A DNA stretch of 64,000 nt from Dictyophora rubrovolvata (taxonomy: Eukaryota; Basidiomycota; Agaricomycetes; Phallales; Phallaceae): positions 1,240,001-1,304,000 of the forward strand of contig CP114121.1 in NCBI GenBank assembly GCA_029959195.1. The letters are read 5' to 3'. The first letter of the stretch is position 1; each line of letters opens with the position of its first letter. Made by a program: the position numbers and the translations under genes. Shown piece after piece: positions 22,495 through 34,903 of the stretch. A model generated the notes under the pieces. The model had not been told where the DNA came from, did not search any database, and saw nothing but the letters and a program-made list of their open reading frames with translations.

Positions 22495-22851
22495 GTTGTT
22501 AGAAATTTGAAAGTAAGAAGGTGCACACTCTTATATATACATTACTGCATCACCATTTAGACACCCATCATTCATATTCGGCGTCAGTCAGTGAGAAGGC
22601 TCAAGGTAAATGAATCTGATTAGTGGATTTCCAGCCGAGTGGTTCTGCCAGCGAGTGACGCACGCCCGTTGCCTGGCAATTTCAAAATGCTCGGTATAGT
22701 ATTACGGTGATGATGGTATGAATAGAATAGAACAGGATGATCCAAAATATGATACGTATCATATACAAGTACACCAGAAAAAAAAGGAAAACATCACAGT
22801 CCAGTCTTAATTAGAGATCACCAATCATTTGTATCAGCATTGAAGATCCCG
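22495..22851. other. Intergenic, promoter side of NAD kinase
   Basis: About 357 bases between two tandem - strand genes. A TATATATA stretch at 22532-22539 (TTATATATAC) lies about 40 bases before the NAD kinase ATG and is a likely TATA region. Nothing else is recognised. Confidence 0.4.
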
Positions 22852-25800
22852 TCAAGATGGCCATGTTTGTGGTGTCAATGCCCCCCAGCTGTCCCAGGAC
22901 ACTGATCTCCAATTCCAAGCTGTATCCCAAAGTCGCTTCCCAACGTCTTTCATTGTATATCCCATCTCAATGTTTCCAATCGTATTGGGAACGCTAAATA
23001 CTGACCAGTTAACAGGCAACATGTTGGGATGATTCAGAATCATAGGTTGCAATTTGTGAATGTAGAGCGCAGGGTAGAAGGGGTCGAAATGGGTTCCTAG
23101 CCAGAGGTGCTTAGAATGCACCAGAGCAATCCTGAAGATACAGCATGCAGTCTGTAAGATATTTGTTGACGTGTAAATCATCAACCTTACCGATATCCTA
23201 AATATAGAAAACAAAATTCCAATATCAAACCAAGGAGGAGTAGCCGCCATCTTCGTAGCCACCAACTGCCGCGGGGTGTATGTGCCGACTGTTAGTACGT
23301 AACGCACATGAGATGTGTATTTTTTTCCCAATACGGAACATATTACTTACCGTGCTGCGCGCAGTAAATAATCTCTTTTGTATTTTTCCCTCGGCATTTT
23401 TTTCTGCTTCCAGTCGGTGAGCAAGCTTTTCTCTCTCTAAGCGCGCCGTCCTGGACACGGTTGCAAGGCTATTCAAGCGTCCATTATCTATAGCCTTATC
23501 TTTGGATAATGATGTAGCTAACCTGAAAATGGCAAATATGATTAAAACAATACACGCGCATAAAAATGATGCTTACGTTTCTTCTTCTTGAGCCAAAGCC
23601 GCTTGCATTTTTCCCAGCGACTTCGTTAGATGAGCAACCACCGCTCTCTTGTCGTTCGGCTCAGTGAGATATTCGCTGTTACTATTTTCTGGTCGATCCG
23701 TAGGATATTCCACTGTTTCAATACTAGTATTCCTCATGCTCTGCTGCTCAGTCACACTAATCGGCTCAATTCCGGACAGAGAGGCTGACTGCTGCTGCGC
23801 TGTTATATCTGGTTGGGAGACGTTCCCTTTCCGATCTAAGGGAACTTCCATCCCATCCTCAGTGAACTTCCTAACTCTCCCATATTCATCTACAAGCCGA
23901 AGCCCTTTCCTCCTCGTTACGGCTTCCAGGTTTTCGCTCTCCAGATTCACGACCAAAGTATCCGTTGCCTGACTTCTCAATTCCGGAGTTAAATTGCGAT
24001 CAGCCGAGTCTTCGTGAGGTGTATCATTGGTCTCTGCATCATCAAAGCGAACCACTTTAAGAATACCCTTGCGTTTGGCGGTCCCTGGTGTCGTGCGATA
24101 TGCACCAGGAGGTGCAGGGGTTGCTAAAGTGGTCATATCATTATTAACGTAGGAATCTCGTCCATTATGCTCGGAATCTGGACCAACGCTTGGGGAAGGG
24201 GTGTCCGGGAACGGAGCAGAATTACCAGCTTCACGTTTTACCTGTGAATAGGGAGTCCCAAATGCACCTGGAGGATTGGGAGTCTTAAGGTATGTCGAAT
24301 TGGCGGACTGTTCGTGTCGTAAAGGTGTACGTGTGTCGTCAACAAGAACCGCTGCATGAGATGATAGCTCATCTTTCAAATCATGCAAGGATTCCTGAGG
24401 TGGGGATAAGTCTCGAGCTTGAGCTGAAGACGGTGATGGAAACGTAAAGTCAGGTTGAATAGCTTTGTGTAATCGCGCCAGATCTGCCTGCACTGTAGCT
24501 TTACCGATAGACTCAGTTGAGGAAGAAGGCGAGCCCGGCGAGGAAACTTTCACATCAGGTAGTTTCGATAGTATCGACGGTTTTGACGTCGGTGTGCTCA
24601 TGTGTGGCGGCTCTATAGGCTCGTATGAGAAGAGGTTAACGTGCAAAGAGAAGTGTGAACAAACCAAATGTTTCAGCACTAATATCTGATGCCAGAAAGG
24701 ACTGTGCAGGACTTGACGGTCTAGTCAATTCGGATAGTTCGGTAACTGTTCTACGGTGTCCTTTGGAAAATGGTGGATGGGAATCTGAAGACGTCGGTGG
24801 ATCGTACAGACTGGGGGTATCTAGCTTCGGACGAGAACCACGGCCCAGGGAACCAGTACTGGAAGCACTTGATAAGGAAGTCAGAGGCGTTTCTATTCGT
24901 TGGTGGTCAGGTAGTTCGTCAGTATTTCTTTCCTTCAAAGGAGTCCGCGGGAAGCCAATGGGCTGTTGTTGCGATTGTGATTGTGAAGCTTCACTGAAGG
25001 GAGTCTCTGGTGTGTGGAATGCTGGCGAAGAACTATTTGGTGAATGGCTACGGGGGGAATGGGGACTAGTGCCATGAAGGACACGACGCGAATGCTCATG
25101 AGATACTCTTGAGGTCTGCAAAAAGTGCCTAGGTTTCGGTGAATTCCAATTACGTTCCTTCTCATACAACTTCTCGACTCCTTCATCTGAGGACGTGGAC
25201 GCTACCGAAGGAGAAGCTCTACGTCCAGACTCTTGTCGTGAAAGAGATGGTTTTAGAGGTAGCTTTTCGTGGTCATGACTGTTATGGTCGTCCCGCGCAT
25301 GACTTTGACTTTGAGAGGCAGATTCCATGCTATGCATTGGTGAAAGTGAAGGACGAGATCGATTCCAATTTCGCTCCAGCTCATGCTCCCTTTTTCGTTC
25401 GGGGTCCGTGTCCTTGAAATGTTCATCGCCTAGATTGTGGGATATATCAATAATTCCGCGGAGAGAATGTTATCTTACGTTCAGAAGCTGATATTGGTGT
25501 GAATATAACTGAGTAGACACGTGTAAATGTATGGTTTGTAGTTACCGTCTTTATAGTTGCCATAAGACTCTTTGTGAAGCAACTTTCGAGATCTTGCGCT
25601 GGTAGGGCTTGAACCAAGCGTAGGTAGCAGTAACCGTGCTTTTGTACTTGTTTCGGTACGTGCAGATTTGGGAGATGGCGTCCGAGAACTTGAAGTCGAT
25701 AAACTAGGCGAGCTGGGTCTTAGGTGGTTGTCGGCTGTGGGGGTTAGTGGTGGGCGATGTAAATGACATTGAGCCTGATGTTTAAAAAACAAACTCACCG

Positions 25801-27148
25801 GCAGCTTTCCCATTTGTAGCATTCAAATTCTGGGCTACAGATAATAATAAAAAGGGGAAAGTGAAGAAGAAAAGCACCTACATTTTAATGACTCTTTTGT
25901 TGCGTCAGAATTCAGATAAGAAGCAAAGTTGTCGGCTAATGAGATAAGTCAAAGAAAGGTCCCGTATAGTAACAATAAACTTACGATTGAAATTGGAAAG
26001 TATTTGGTGAGATTTCGACGTACGTCCTAATACCAGGAGAATCAGCTAAGTGACATATCGGCGAGATATTTCATTCACCTTGGTTTTTCTCAGGCGAGGA
26101 CAGTCCGCTTTCAGATGAAATCGGTCTAAAGGGTTCAAGATCCTTGTCTGCTTATTTTTAAGTATCAGAAATATTTGTGATAATGCATGTACTGACGAGA
26201 TCTATGTCGAGTCATAAAACCAGAACGAAACGGAATTTTTGAAGTATGATGCGAAACTAAAAGTGGGGGAATTTATGAACAAAAAAACATTACTAAAACT
26301 TGTTACATACTTTTCTCCGGCGTTGTTGCCTGTGCTGACGCGTCCTGATCATCTGCAACGGAGGTGAGTCCGAATTATTAGGAAGAACTATTAGACGATG
26401 TATACTTGGCTGAATCGAGTTCGAAGCAATGACACCAGTGTCCAGTTGAGAAGTAATTTGAGCTATAATTTCGGTGAACAACGTCATCGCAGGAACATGA
26501 TGAAGAAAACAAACATTGGGCTTCGCGCTCCTCATCGCTCAAGCTTCTGCGGATGGTTTTATCCACCCTCGGACTATCTGAGGCATTAAAACTAGCACGT
26601 CGCATCAACTTTGACTTCTGTGGCGTGTCGCCGGGCTCTCTCAGCGCATTCTCGATCAGGCTTCTGATACTGTGTCGCGCAGATTGAGCAGGTTCGAGAT
26701 CAAAGTCAAAATCCGGCTCCGAGGGAGTTGGGGGCATAGAAACTCTTGAGGTGGAATTTACTGCACGAATGGGTTTATCAAAACGCTCCAGAATGCTTCT
26801 CAAGCGATGGCTAGTCTCGCTTGTATGGAGACTGTCGTCCGCAGGAGGCAGAGACGCAGAGAGCAATCTTGTGTTAGGACCTTGCGCTTCCTCAAGGGCA
26901 AAATCATCTTCTGACGTCGATTGATAATCCTGAGACATTGGTGCAGCGACGAAATTCATATGCTCGGAAGCTCCGCTGTTGTTTTCGAAGGTATTTCGCC
27001 AGGATGTTGGATCCGTTAAGGTGTTCCTCGTTACCCGCAATCTCGGGACAGACGAGGTGGAGTATTGATCCGATTGCTCCATTTCCGTTATGAGAGTAGG
27101 GTCACTCTGCCAGTATTTTCGAAAAGGTGTGGCAACGGACAATTGCAC
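22852..27148 (-). CDS. Large disordered protein, possibly Cut12-like spindle-pole protein
   Basis: A long - strand gene with many exons, starting MQLSVATPFRKYW at 27148 and ending with a Trp-rich tail (WDTAWNWRSVSWDSWG) at 22852. Most of the sequence is Ser/Pro-rich and disordered. Visible blocks: SILERFDKP and SLIENALREPGDTPQKSKLMRR near the N-terminus; a repeated ERNWN motif (ELERNWNRSRP and KERNWNSPKPRHF); repeated TPxPPGAF/Y motifs (KTPNPPGAFGTP, ATPAPPGAYRTTP); a KGILKVVRFDD motif; a coiled coil (LGKMQAALAQEEE through LEREKLAHRLEAEKNAEGK); and an aromatic C-terminal domain. The PPGA, RF and coiled-coil layout recalls basidiomycete proteins annotated with a Cut12 spindle-pole domain, but I am not certain. 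It could be two genes, though frames join well at 24600-24680. The middle exons (25400-26300) are short and approximate. Confidence 0.6.
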
Positions 27149-27313
27149 TGGAATAGGAGCGCCCCAAACGAGAGTTTCAGCTTTTCATTGTCCGCTCGGA
27201 ATTCACCGTCCGAATTCAGTTGCGTACGTGACCGGCGCGTTGTCACACACTTGCGTTCGGACCCGACGACTGTCTCGTACTCTAGTGACGTTTACTCCTT
27301 CAGTCCGCATACT
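27149..27313. promoter_or_regulatory. Bidirectional promoter, Cut12-like / CTF4
   Basis: 165 bases separate the divergent start codons. A CCAAAC/CGACTG-containing stretch is present, but no TATA box is visible on either strand. Confidence 0.45.
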
Positions 27314-30300
27314 ATGGCGCATAATAATCATATTACTGTCAATTCAGCCCATGCTGAATCTCGATATACTTGTCTAGCGTTTTCTCGGGACGGATCGTGA
27401 GTGATTTCTCTTCTCCTTAATATAAACGCGGTCAATAACCTCGTTATCAGAAAAATATATACAGGTGGTGCGGAAGGTTACGTTAGAATTTGGAGGACGG
27501 ACTTGGGCGATACCCAAGAGCCAGATGTTGCTACCGAAGGACAGGACGGCATTAACTCGATATCAACATCGGTAGGTGTGGTCAGATAAAGCCAACTTTA
27601 TTGAGGAACTCAACTCTATCAGCCCGAATGTTGGCTCTCTGGAAGCTCGGATACATGTGTACGCGCTTATGACGCGGAAAAGTCGACTATGCGAGGTTTG
27701 GTGACTCGCACTGTGGCTGTTCCTGTACGCTGTGTTGCACTCGATCCCAAGGGACAGCGAGTAGCTGTGGCGTCCGAGTACGTCCTCTTCCGTCGCCTAT
27801 ATTCTGCTCGGTTTTAATTACTACTCGCAGTGAATTGGAAATTAAAATAATTGACCTTGCCTCTACAACCAACATTCAGAAACTAGAGGGCCATCAAAAA
27901 GGGGTCCGAAAAGTTACATGGCATCCTTCTGGTACAATTCTTGTGGGTTTGAATTCTCCGATCCGTAATGCAGCTCAGCCTGAAATCTCTTTTTGTTAAG
28001 ACTAGCAGCGGATGCGACGGAGAGGCCATTGTATGGGACATCCCGGGGATGGGAGAGAGTCAGCGCGTAAAGACTATTTCAGGCCTTTTATCGACTACCG
28101 ACCCAGAGTGAGTCTCTATCTTGAAGACGAGTACCCCTTTCTGACTTTATCATCCTAATGCAGTTCCGAGGAATACGTATACGATTGCTCATGCGTATGG
28201 CATCCTTCAGGACAGTACTTTTTCATAGCCACTCGGGCGCATGGTGAGTGTCATGCTTTGCTTAGGCATATGCAGCTTCACGTGGAGAGCCAGAAATCGT
28301 GACCGTTTCCAAGGACACATGGCAAAAATCACACACTTTTTCTAATGACGCTGTAACCGGGGTGAGCACTACATTCAATATTTGGGCTTTATCCCCTCAG
28401 TTAAGTTATACATAGGCCGTCACTGCCTTAGCTGTATCAAGCAATGGAGTATACCTTGCTTCCGCTACGGTCTCTGGCGTATTCATTTGGTCTACTATGA
28501 CTAGAAAAATACTGTTTCAGTAGGTTGTATGTAAATCAACATCTAATGCTAATTTCTTATCTGTTGTAGATACACACCCGAGACGAGTTTTTCAATAGCT
28601 ACGCACCTGGCGTTTTCACCTACCGAGAATCTTTTGGCCTGGACCGATGCAGACGCGAATCTGATAAGATGGAGTAAACCTGTGTCTTCTTCCTTCCCCG
28701 ACCCAGTCAAAACAAATTCATCCATTACCACTCTTCAAAAGCCCATGACGCTAGACAAAGCAGATATGCTAAAGCTTGTCCCCGGCCCCACTCACCAGGT
28801 TGCAGAAGAGAAACAGGTCGATGATTATGAGATGGATGATGACTGGATGATTGACGACATCGGGTTACATGACCATCCAGACAAAGAGCCAAATCCCGAA
28901 CAGCCCCACACCAAAGAAATGGGTGTGTATATCTATAGAAGAGTATTACAAACATATTCACCTTGATACCGTAGTCAGCGTCACCAAAGCGCAACCCGCG
29001 TTTCAGCCGTCTTCAACGCCAATGATTAACAAGAAAAGATATCTAGGTGCGGTCCCATTCCGCCGTTGTCATACACTCGATGAAAACTAGCCTTTAGCTT
29101 ACAATATGATCGGCGTGATTGAAATAACCGATCAAGATACTCACAATGTTGTCAATATCGAGTTTCATGACCGTTCTACGAGGATAAGCTCCCACTTTCA
29201 GGATTACAATAAATGTCATATGGCATCATTGGGTATCTCTTTCCATTTATTTGCTTAATTCATCCCCTTCAATTTTACAATTCAGGGGAGCGTGGCGCTT
29301 TGTATGCATGTCCAGAAGAAGGTGAACATTCCGCACAAATTATGTACAAGCCGTACTCTGCGTGGGGCTCTTCTGGCGAATGGGATTATTCTTTGTCTAC
29401 AGGAGAAACTGTACTTGCTCTTGCGGCTGGTGGTAGTTCGCCTTCTAAATCATTGCGAAGGAAATCTTCGGACGGTGACATGGAAGGAAACGGAAATGTG
29501 ATTGTAGCCACAAGTCGAGGATATATAAGATTTTTTAGTGGTGGTGGTGTCCAGCGATATATTTGGAACCTTGCGGTTGATGTTGTCAGCATGACAGCAG
29601 GGCGTGAGTGGGTATTTATCATACACCGGGACGGCGGTACAAGTCTAGATGGTAAGTTTATAACGAGAAGTATATTGTAATAATTTCATACCTATTCGAA
29701 AGGCTGTCAAAATCTGTCTTACAGCTTGGTGGGCTTTGATACTTTTAATATAGTGCAAACCGGACGGTTACCTATACCACGGGGAGCTACGCTAAAATGG
29801 ATTGGCATCAGCGAAGAGGGTGTACGTTCTAGACTCTTACAGTTTCTTCCAAGTCGCTGAAAACTGTCTAGGCCCCGGCCATGTACGACTCTAACGGTTT
29901 ACTTTCTATTCTGGATCGCTTTAGAAGACCCACACAAGCGCGATGGATTCCCCTTCTTGATACAACTTCTTTAGCACGACGTCAAGGCAAGGACGAATCA
30001 TATTGGCCAATTGGTGTCTCAGGCAGTCTCTTCATGTGCATCATCCTTAAAGTTCGTCTATTTCGCTCAATCATAATGACCCTACTAACACACGACTCAG
30101 GGAAAAGAAGAGTATCCCGGCTTCCCTCGGCCATTGATACAAGAGTTGGAGGTACAAATGCCCATCTATTCTCTCGAAGAGCCATCTGGCCGAGCGGAAG
30201 AAAAGTACTTCGCTATTATCCTCAGTTTACCCCTTCTAACCCTTTTTTGAAAACTAGAATCATACGCGAAAAAGTACATATCGACTTTATTCAAGATGGC

Positions 30301-31453
30301 CTAGGTCCAGACATCATTGATGAAGATATTTCTCGACGGATTTTGAATCTGAACAAGGAACTGATACAACTCATTCAGTTAGCTTGTAAAAACGACAAAC
30401 TTCAGAAGGCCTTGGATTTGGTAACCCTCCTTCATAGTACTTCATCTTTTGATTTAGCTATGAAAGTGGCGGATTTTTATCATCTACCTGGACTCAAGAG
30501 CAAAATTCAGACTATGAAGCAGGAAAGGGTTCGTAAGGACAACTTGGACAATACATATGAGGAAGAGACAATCTCAAAAGAACTCGCCCCCATACCAGCC
30601 CCGCGCAAAGCTCAAACGTATTATGCCAGACCTCATTCAGAAAGTTTTACAACTTCAACGACTGTTCGTAATTCATTGGCACCTGCAATCCCGGTTGCTG
30701 CGTCTTCCACTTCGTTCGAAGCCGTCGGCGCCGGTACAAACAGCATTCCTTTTGGCACACTCGACACATCTGACTCACTCCCATATGTTTGGGATACACC
30801 AATCGACGGGACACAAGAAACGGATAAAAAGCGAAAGGATTTTGAGGCCCCCGAAAGCCAGGATCAAAGTGCGTCAAAAAGAATATTGCTGTCCACAACT
30901 GAGCCGATTTTAAATAAAGCCGGTATGTATGCATTCTATTCTACTACGCATGACAAATTCTCACAACTGATTAGGATCCAACCCATTTGCCAAGAAAAAT
31001 CGCAACAATCCGTTTGCTCAATCGGGATTGAAATCACACGAAACGACTCGCAGCAACAGTTTTTTTGACAAAATTGACGACTCGCAAAATAAAAATGCGC
31101 CGATGAAAGCTAAACAAAAGAATGCATCTCGCCAAACCACGTTGTATGATCTCCCGTCCGGTTCCTCGATGGAAAAGAAGCCTCGTCCGAAGACGAAGCA
31201 CAAAGATATTGCCACCATAGATGATGTCCAGACACCGGGAACCATGTCATCCGCGCAACCTGTGGATGAATTGCAAGTATCAATGACAGAGGATACAGCG
31301 CCCACTTCCCCGATTATCGTATAGTTGATTTTTCTATTGAGAAGAGCTTGAACTCTAACATTTCTCTATTAGAATCCTGACGATGAAATCGAATGGCCGG
31401 AATCACCACCACGCATACCCAAAGGACTAGATATTAAACTTGCCGTAAACTAA
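27314..31453 (+). CDS. CTF4: Replisome adaptor CTF4/WDHD1 (Mcl1, SepB) homolog
   Basis: A many-exon gene of about 950 residues. The N-terminal half is a WD40 propeller (TGGAEGYVRIWR, LEGHQKGVRKVTWHPSG, CDGEAIVWDIPG, CSCVWHPSGQYFFIA, SGVFIWS). An acidic linker follows (DDYEMDDDWMIDD), then the second propeller of the SepB/Mcl1 middle domain (FHDRSTR, GERGALYACP, ILDRFRRPTQARWIPLLDT), a helical bundle (LNKELIQLIQLACKNDKLQKA) and a disordered tail with a PIP-box-like QTTLYDLP and an NPFA repeat. Ctf4 is a trimeric hub that ties the CMG helicase to polymerase alpha at replication forks. The intron at about 30206-30256 must be removed to link GRAEEK to IIREKVHIDF. It lacks the HMG box of animal WDHD1, as is usual in fungi. 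Confidence 0.9.
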
Positions 31454-31500
31454 GTTTACATTTATGTATTCTACATTAACAACTTGTACAATATAATTGC

Positions 31501-34484
31501 CTAGCCTATAACCTCGAGGACCTCGTCAGAGTCTTCAGTTCCATCGGCACTGGCAGCTTCTTCCTCTTTCGGATAGGAGGGCTCCAGCCTTTTACTGTTG
31601 TCTACCCGTTCACGTTCGTAGACATCCGTATCGGCTCTAAAGGTGACGACATCCTTTTCATCAATCACAACTGTTTCAGAAACGCCCGAGGTATATGACT
31701 CTGCAAGGTTACTAATAGTAGCAACAGCCATATCTAGGACACTTTCCACGCGCTTTTTCAAAGCCTCGTAGGCGCTACTTACAGTCTTTTCGGGATGTCA
31801 ATAGAAGTAGGCTTTTAAAATTGATGAACATACTAGTGTCGCGAGGTCTATACTGGCCTCATAACCGTCAACTCGTATTAAAATGTGTGGATCGAGTCTA
31901 TGGCCCGTTTCTTCTTGTTTGACTGGGGTCTCATCCACCGTGGAATGTAACTCGATATCCCCAAAGTGAGACTCTAAAAATATCGCTAGGCGTTGAATGC
32001 GCAGGTCAGCGAAGTCTTCATATACAGTCGTTGCATGAGGATGATGGTGTTGATGTGTTGTCACTGAAGCCACATTAATGATTGAAATATAAACATTGTG
32101 TAGGAATCACAACTTACTTTTGACAGAAGCAGGACTGCTATCAATACCAAATATCAAAGCAATCGCTGCATCTGCTATCATATCATTACTCGCACTCGAA
32201 TCCCATTCCAGGCAAATCTCGTGCAGGCCGGTTTGTTTGATAACTAATGCATTCATAATCTAGTAGACGTATTCAAAAGCGATAGAAAAAAAGAACAATA
32301 AGACTCACTTTCATCATCGGGCTATCATCCTTGTCTGCACTTGCTTCTACGTAACCAAACATACCCTCAAGATGCCACTGGATCAAGGACCATCCCACAC
32401 TGACAGTAATTTTTTGACGTTGGGTAACCACACAGGTTGATAAACCAGTAAAATCCCGAAGGTCTTGAGGATCAAGTAATGTATAGGAATAATCTTTTGA
32501 CACTAACAAACCGGACAGAATGGAATCGGGTTGTGGTGGGTTTGCTGCTAATTTTCCTATGGCCTAAACCGCTCTCAAAAACAAGTCTGTAAAAAGCGTT
32601 ATCTTTTCTCACTTTTGCTACACGCTCGCCCCTAAAATTTAGCTGTAGAGTCTCCAGATTCCTTGGTGTATGAATTTTAACGTCTTCATCGCGATCCTTG
32701 TATCTAGCTTGAAGGGCTGCCTTCAGCCTGCCCATAGCAGTCTGTTCGCCGTGAACCAGTACCTAGCATCAAAGGATTAGAGTTCGCCAGAATTGTAAAT
32801 GAAAATAACCACGCACAACGTGCTGCGCTTTCACTTGTTCAATGAATTCGGAATTTTGGGAATAATCGACATGAGCCGAGAAAGAGATATAGTCCACTGA
32901 CAATCGACGTGGAATTGGATTCCCTTTCAAAGATGTAATTTCGTCGGGTTCATTCATAATATCCTGGCAGGTAGGTTAGAAGGTACTTAAAGATTATGTC
33001 TTCGGGTCGTTGAGGAACCACTCAGGAAGACGAGATTTGGAAATTTGAAAAAAAAATGTATTGTTCGAGTGGGATATACAGAAATACCTGGAGTAAAAAG
33101 AAAGAACAATGAAGTACTCACTCTCGCCATAGTCCCTTCCACGGAATATCCAGTGACAATAAGTCCATTCCGACCATCCGGTGCCCAAAGTTCCAGCAGT
33201 TCTCGACTCATTCCACTTTGAAGCATACCAGGACTAGCAAGTACTACACAAGGCGGGCCTTCGGCAATCTTTTTTTCAAGGCCACGTGTTTGCGGAAGAT
33301 GTGAAATGTGTCTGAAGCCTGATTTAACACAATGCGACGAGGAAACATGGTACGTACTTGAAGACAAATGGATTATCCCGCCTGGCGAAACGAGCTCTGA
33401 TGTTTGCATTCATGGTATGTATGTACGTTTGATAGACTGCCATACACTTTTTCGCCAAATTGGACGCATAATAAACAGGAACGTTATGTAGGTCTGGATG
33501 GGCTTTCCAATAGTCGTCTAGAATCAACAATAATTCCTGCGCCCGTCCAATAGCAAACACAGGAAGAAGGACGTGTCCACCTCTACGCATGATATGATGC
33601 ACTAAAGACGTGAATCGCTGTTCTTTGACCTCCCGTGTTTCTAAGCTTTGTACGCCATACGTGCTCTCGATTATTAAAACGTCAGGGCGAATTGGCGGAA
33701 CCTCCGCCCTGACAAGATGTCGATCCTCTTCCCGAGAATAATCGCCCGTATATAACACTTTCAAACCAGCAATATCAATCATGAACATGCATGCACCAAC
33801 GACGTGACCAGCATGATACGGCGTGAAAGACAGTCCAGGACATGGCGAGATGAGCTGGTGAGCGGAAACCGGAATAATGTTTGGTAATGAGAGTGAGAGA
33901 TCCAGAGGAGTAAAAAGTGGATCAGCAGAGGCCGAACTGCGTTGGTTGAGGAAATAATAAGAGTGGGACGTCAAAAATTTGCTGACCTCATTCTCACGTA
34001 GTCTTGCATGATGAATTTATAAACGGCTTTTGTAGGGTGGGTCATGTAAACTTTTCCTTTTCCATCCTTGAAGTTTGTCTGCGCAAGAATTAGGTGAAAA
34101 GTTCAATTTGAGCTGGACACAGATACGTACCTTTTCCATTATGTATGTTAGTGAAGCCGCATGATCAAGATGGAAACTGTTCTCGTGTCAAATTGGTGGC
34201 GCTATTCTAGGACCAAATATATCTCACTGGGTTATCAGAACAGCATCCACTGTACTCCAGTCCAACTCGTCAACAAATGGCAACGACGCCATGCCACTAT
34301 GCGCAGGATGAATGCCTGTCTTCCATAAAAAAACTGCTAAATACTGACCAAGAAAAGGGGACTAACCGGCATCACATACGACCGTTTTGCCTCGATATTG
34401 CAGGACGCAACATGACCTTCCAACTTCCTGCCCAGCTCCCAATAATGTTACACTCAATGTGGGTGAATCCGCTGCATTGGACAT
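31501..34484 (-). CDS. YSH1: mRNA 3'-end endonuclease YSH1/CPSF73
   Basis: Starts [20 protein letters not shown] at 34484 and runs through many exons to TAG at 31501. Metallo-beta-lactamase motifs appear in order: [21 protein letters not shown], the zinc motif HFHLDHAA (created by splicing across 34180-34240), [29 protein letters not shown], then the beta-CASP region [48 protein letters not shown] and [10 protein letters not shown], and the C-terminal CPSF73-100 domain. This is the endonuclease that cleaves pre-mRNA at poly(A) sites in the nucleus. All expected zinc ligands that I looked for are present. It is convergent with CTF4; only 47 bases lie between the stops. Confidence 0.94.
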
Positions 34485-34903
34485 CGTAGATGCACGAACG
34501 AGTGCCAGTCACGGCCGTTGGCACATTACGTAGTCATTAAGCGCCCGAGTCGAACGATATTCGACGGAGAGATCCTCATACATACTTTGTTTGGTTGAAC
34601 GTCTTTTCCAATCTCTATTATAAAGTGCTATATTTATCCACAAAGTGCATTGATATATATATTAAACAGACCCCAATCAGACAACCCAGGAAAAGCAGCC
34701 CATCATCAGAGCTGCTCAGCTCGTAGACTCGGAGCTCGATCGAGAAGATAAGGTTGATACATATGTTTGACAACTTGGCTATTGCATATGTCGGACCGGG
34801 GTCAAATTTTATTTCCAAAAAAAAGTATAAAATGAATATATTTCACGTTAGATGCAAGCGTGACTATCGTACATGAGAGGTGAGTGAATTCGAGTTTACA
34901 AGT
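34485..34903. other. Intergenic, YSH1 promoter and Ppo copy 2 3' flank
   Basis: About 420 bases. The right part (about 34740-34903) aligns in diverged form to the 3' flank of Ppo copy 1. The left part must hold the YSH1 promoter; no clear box is seen. Confidence 0.4.
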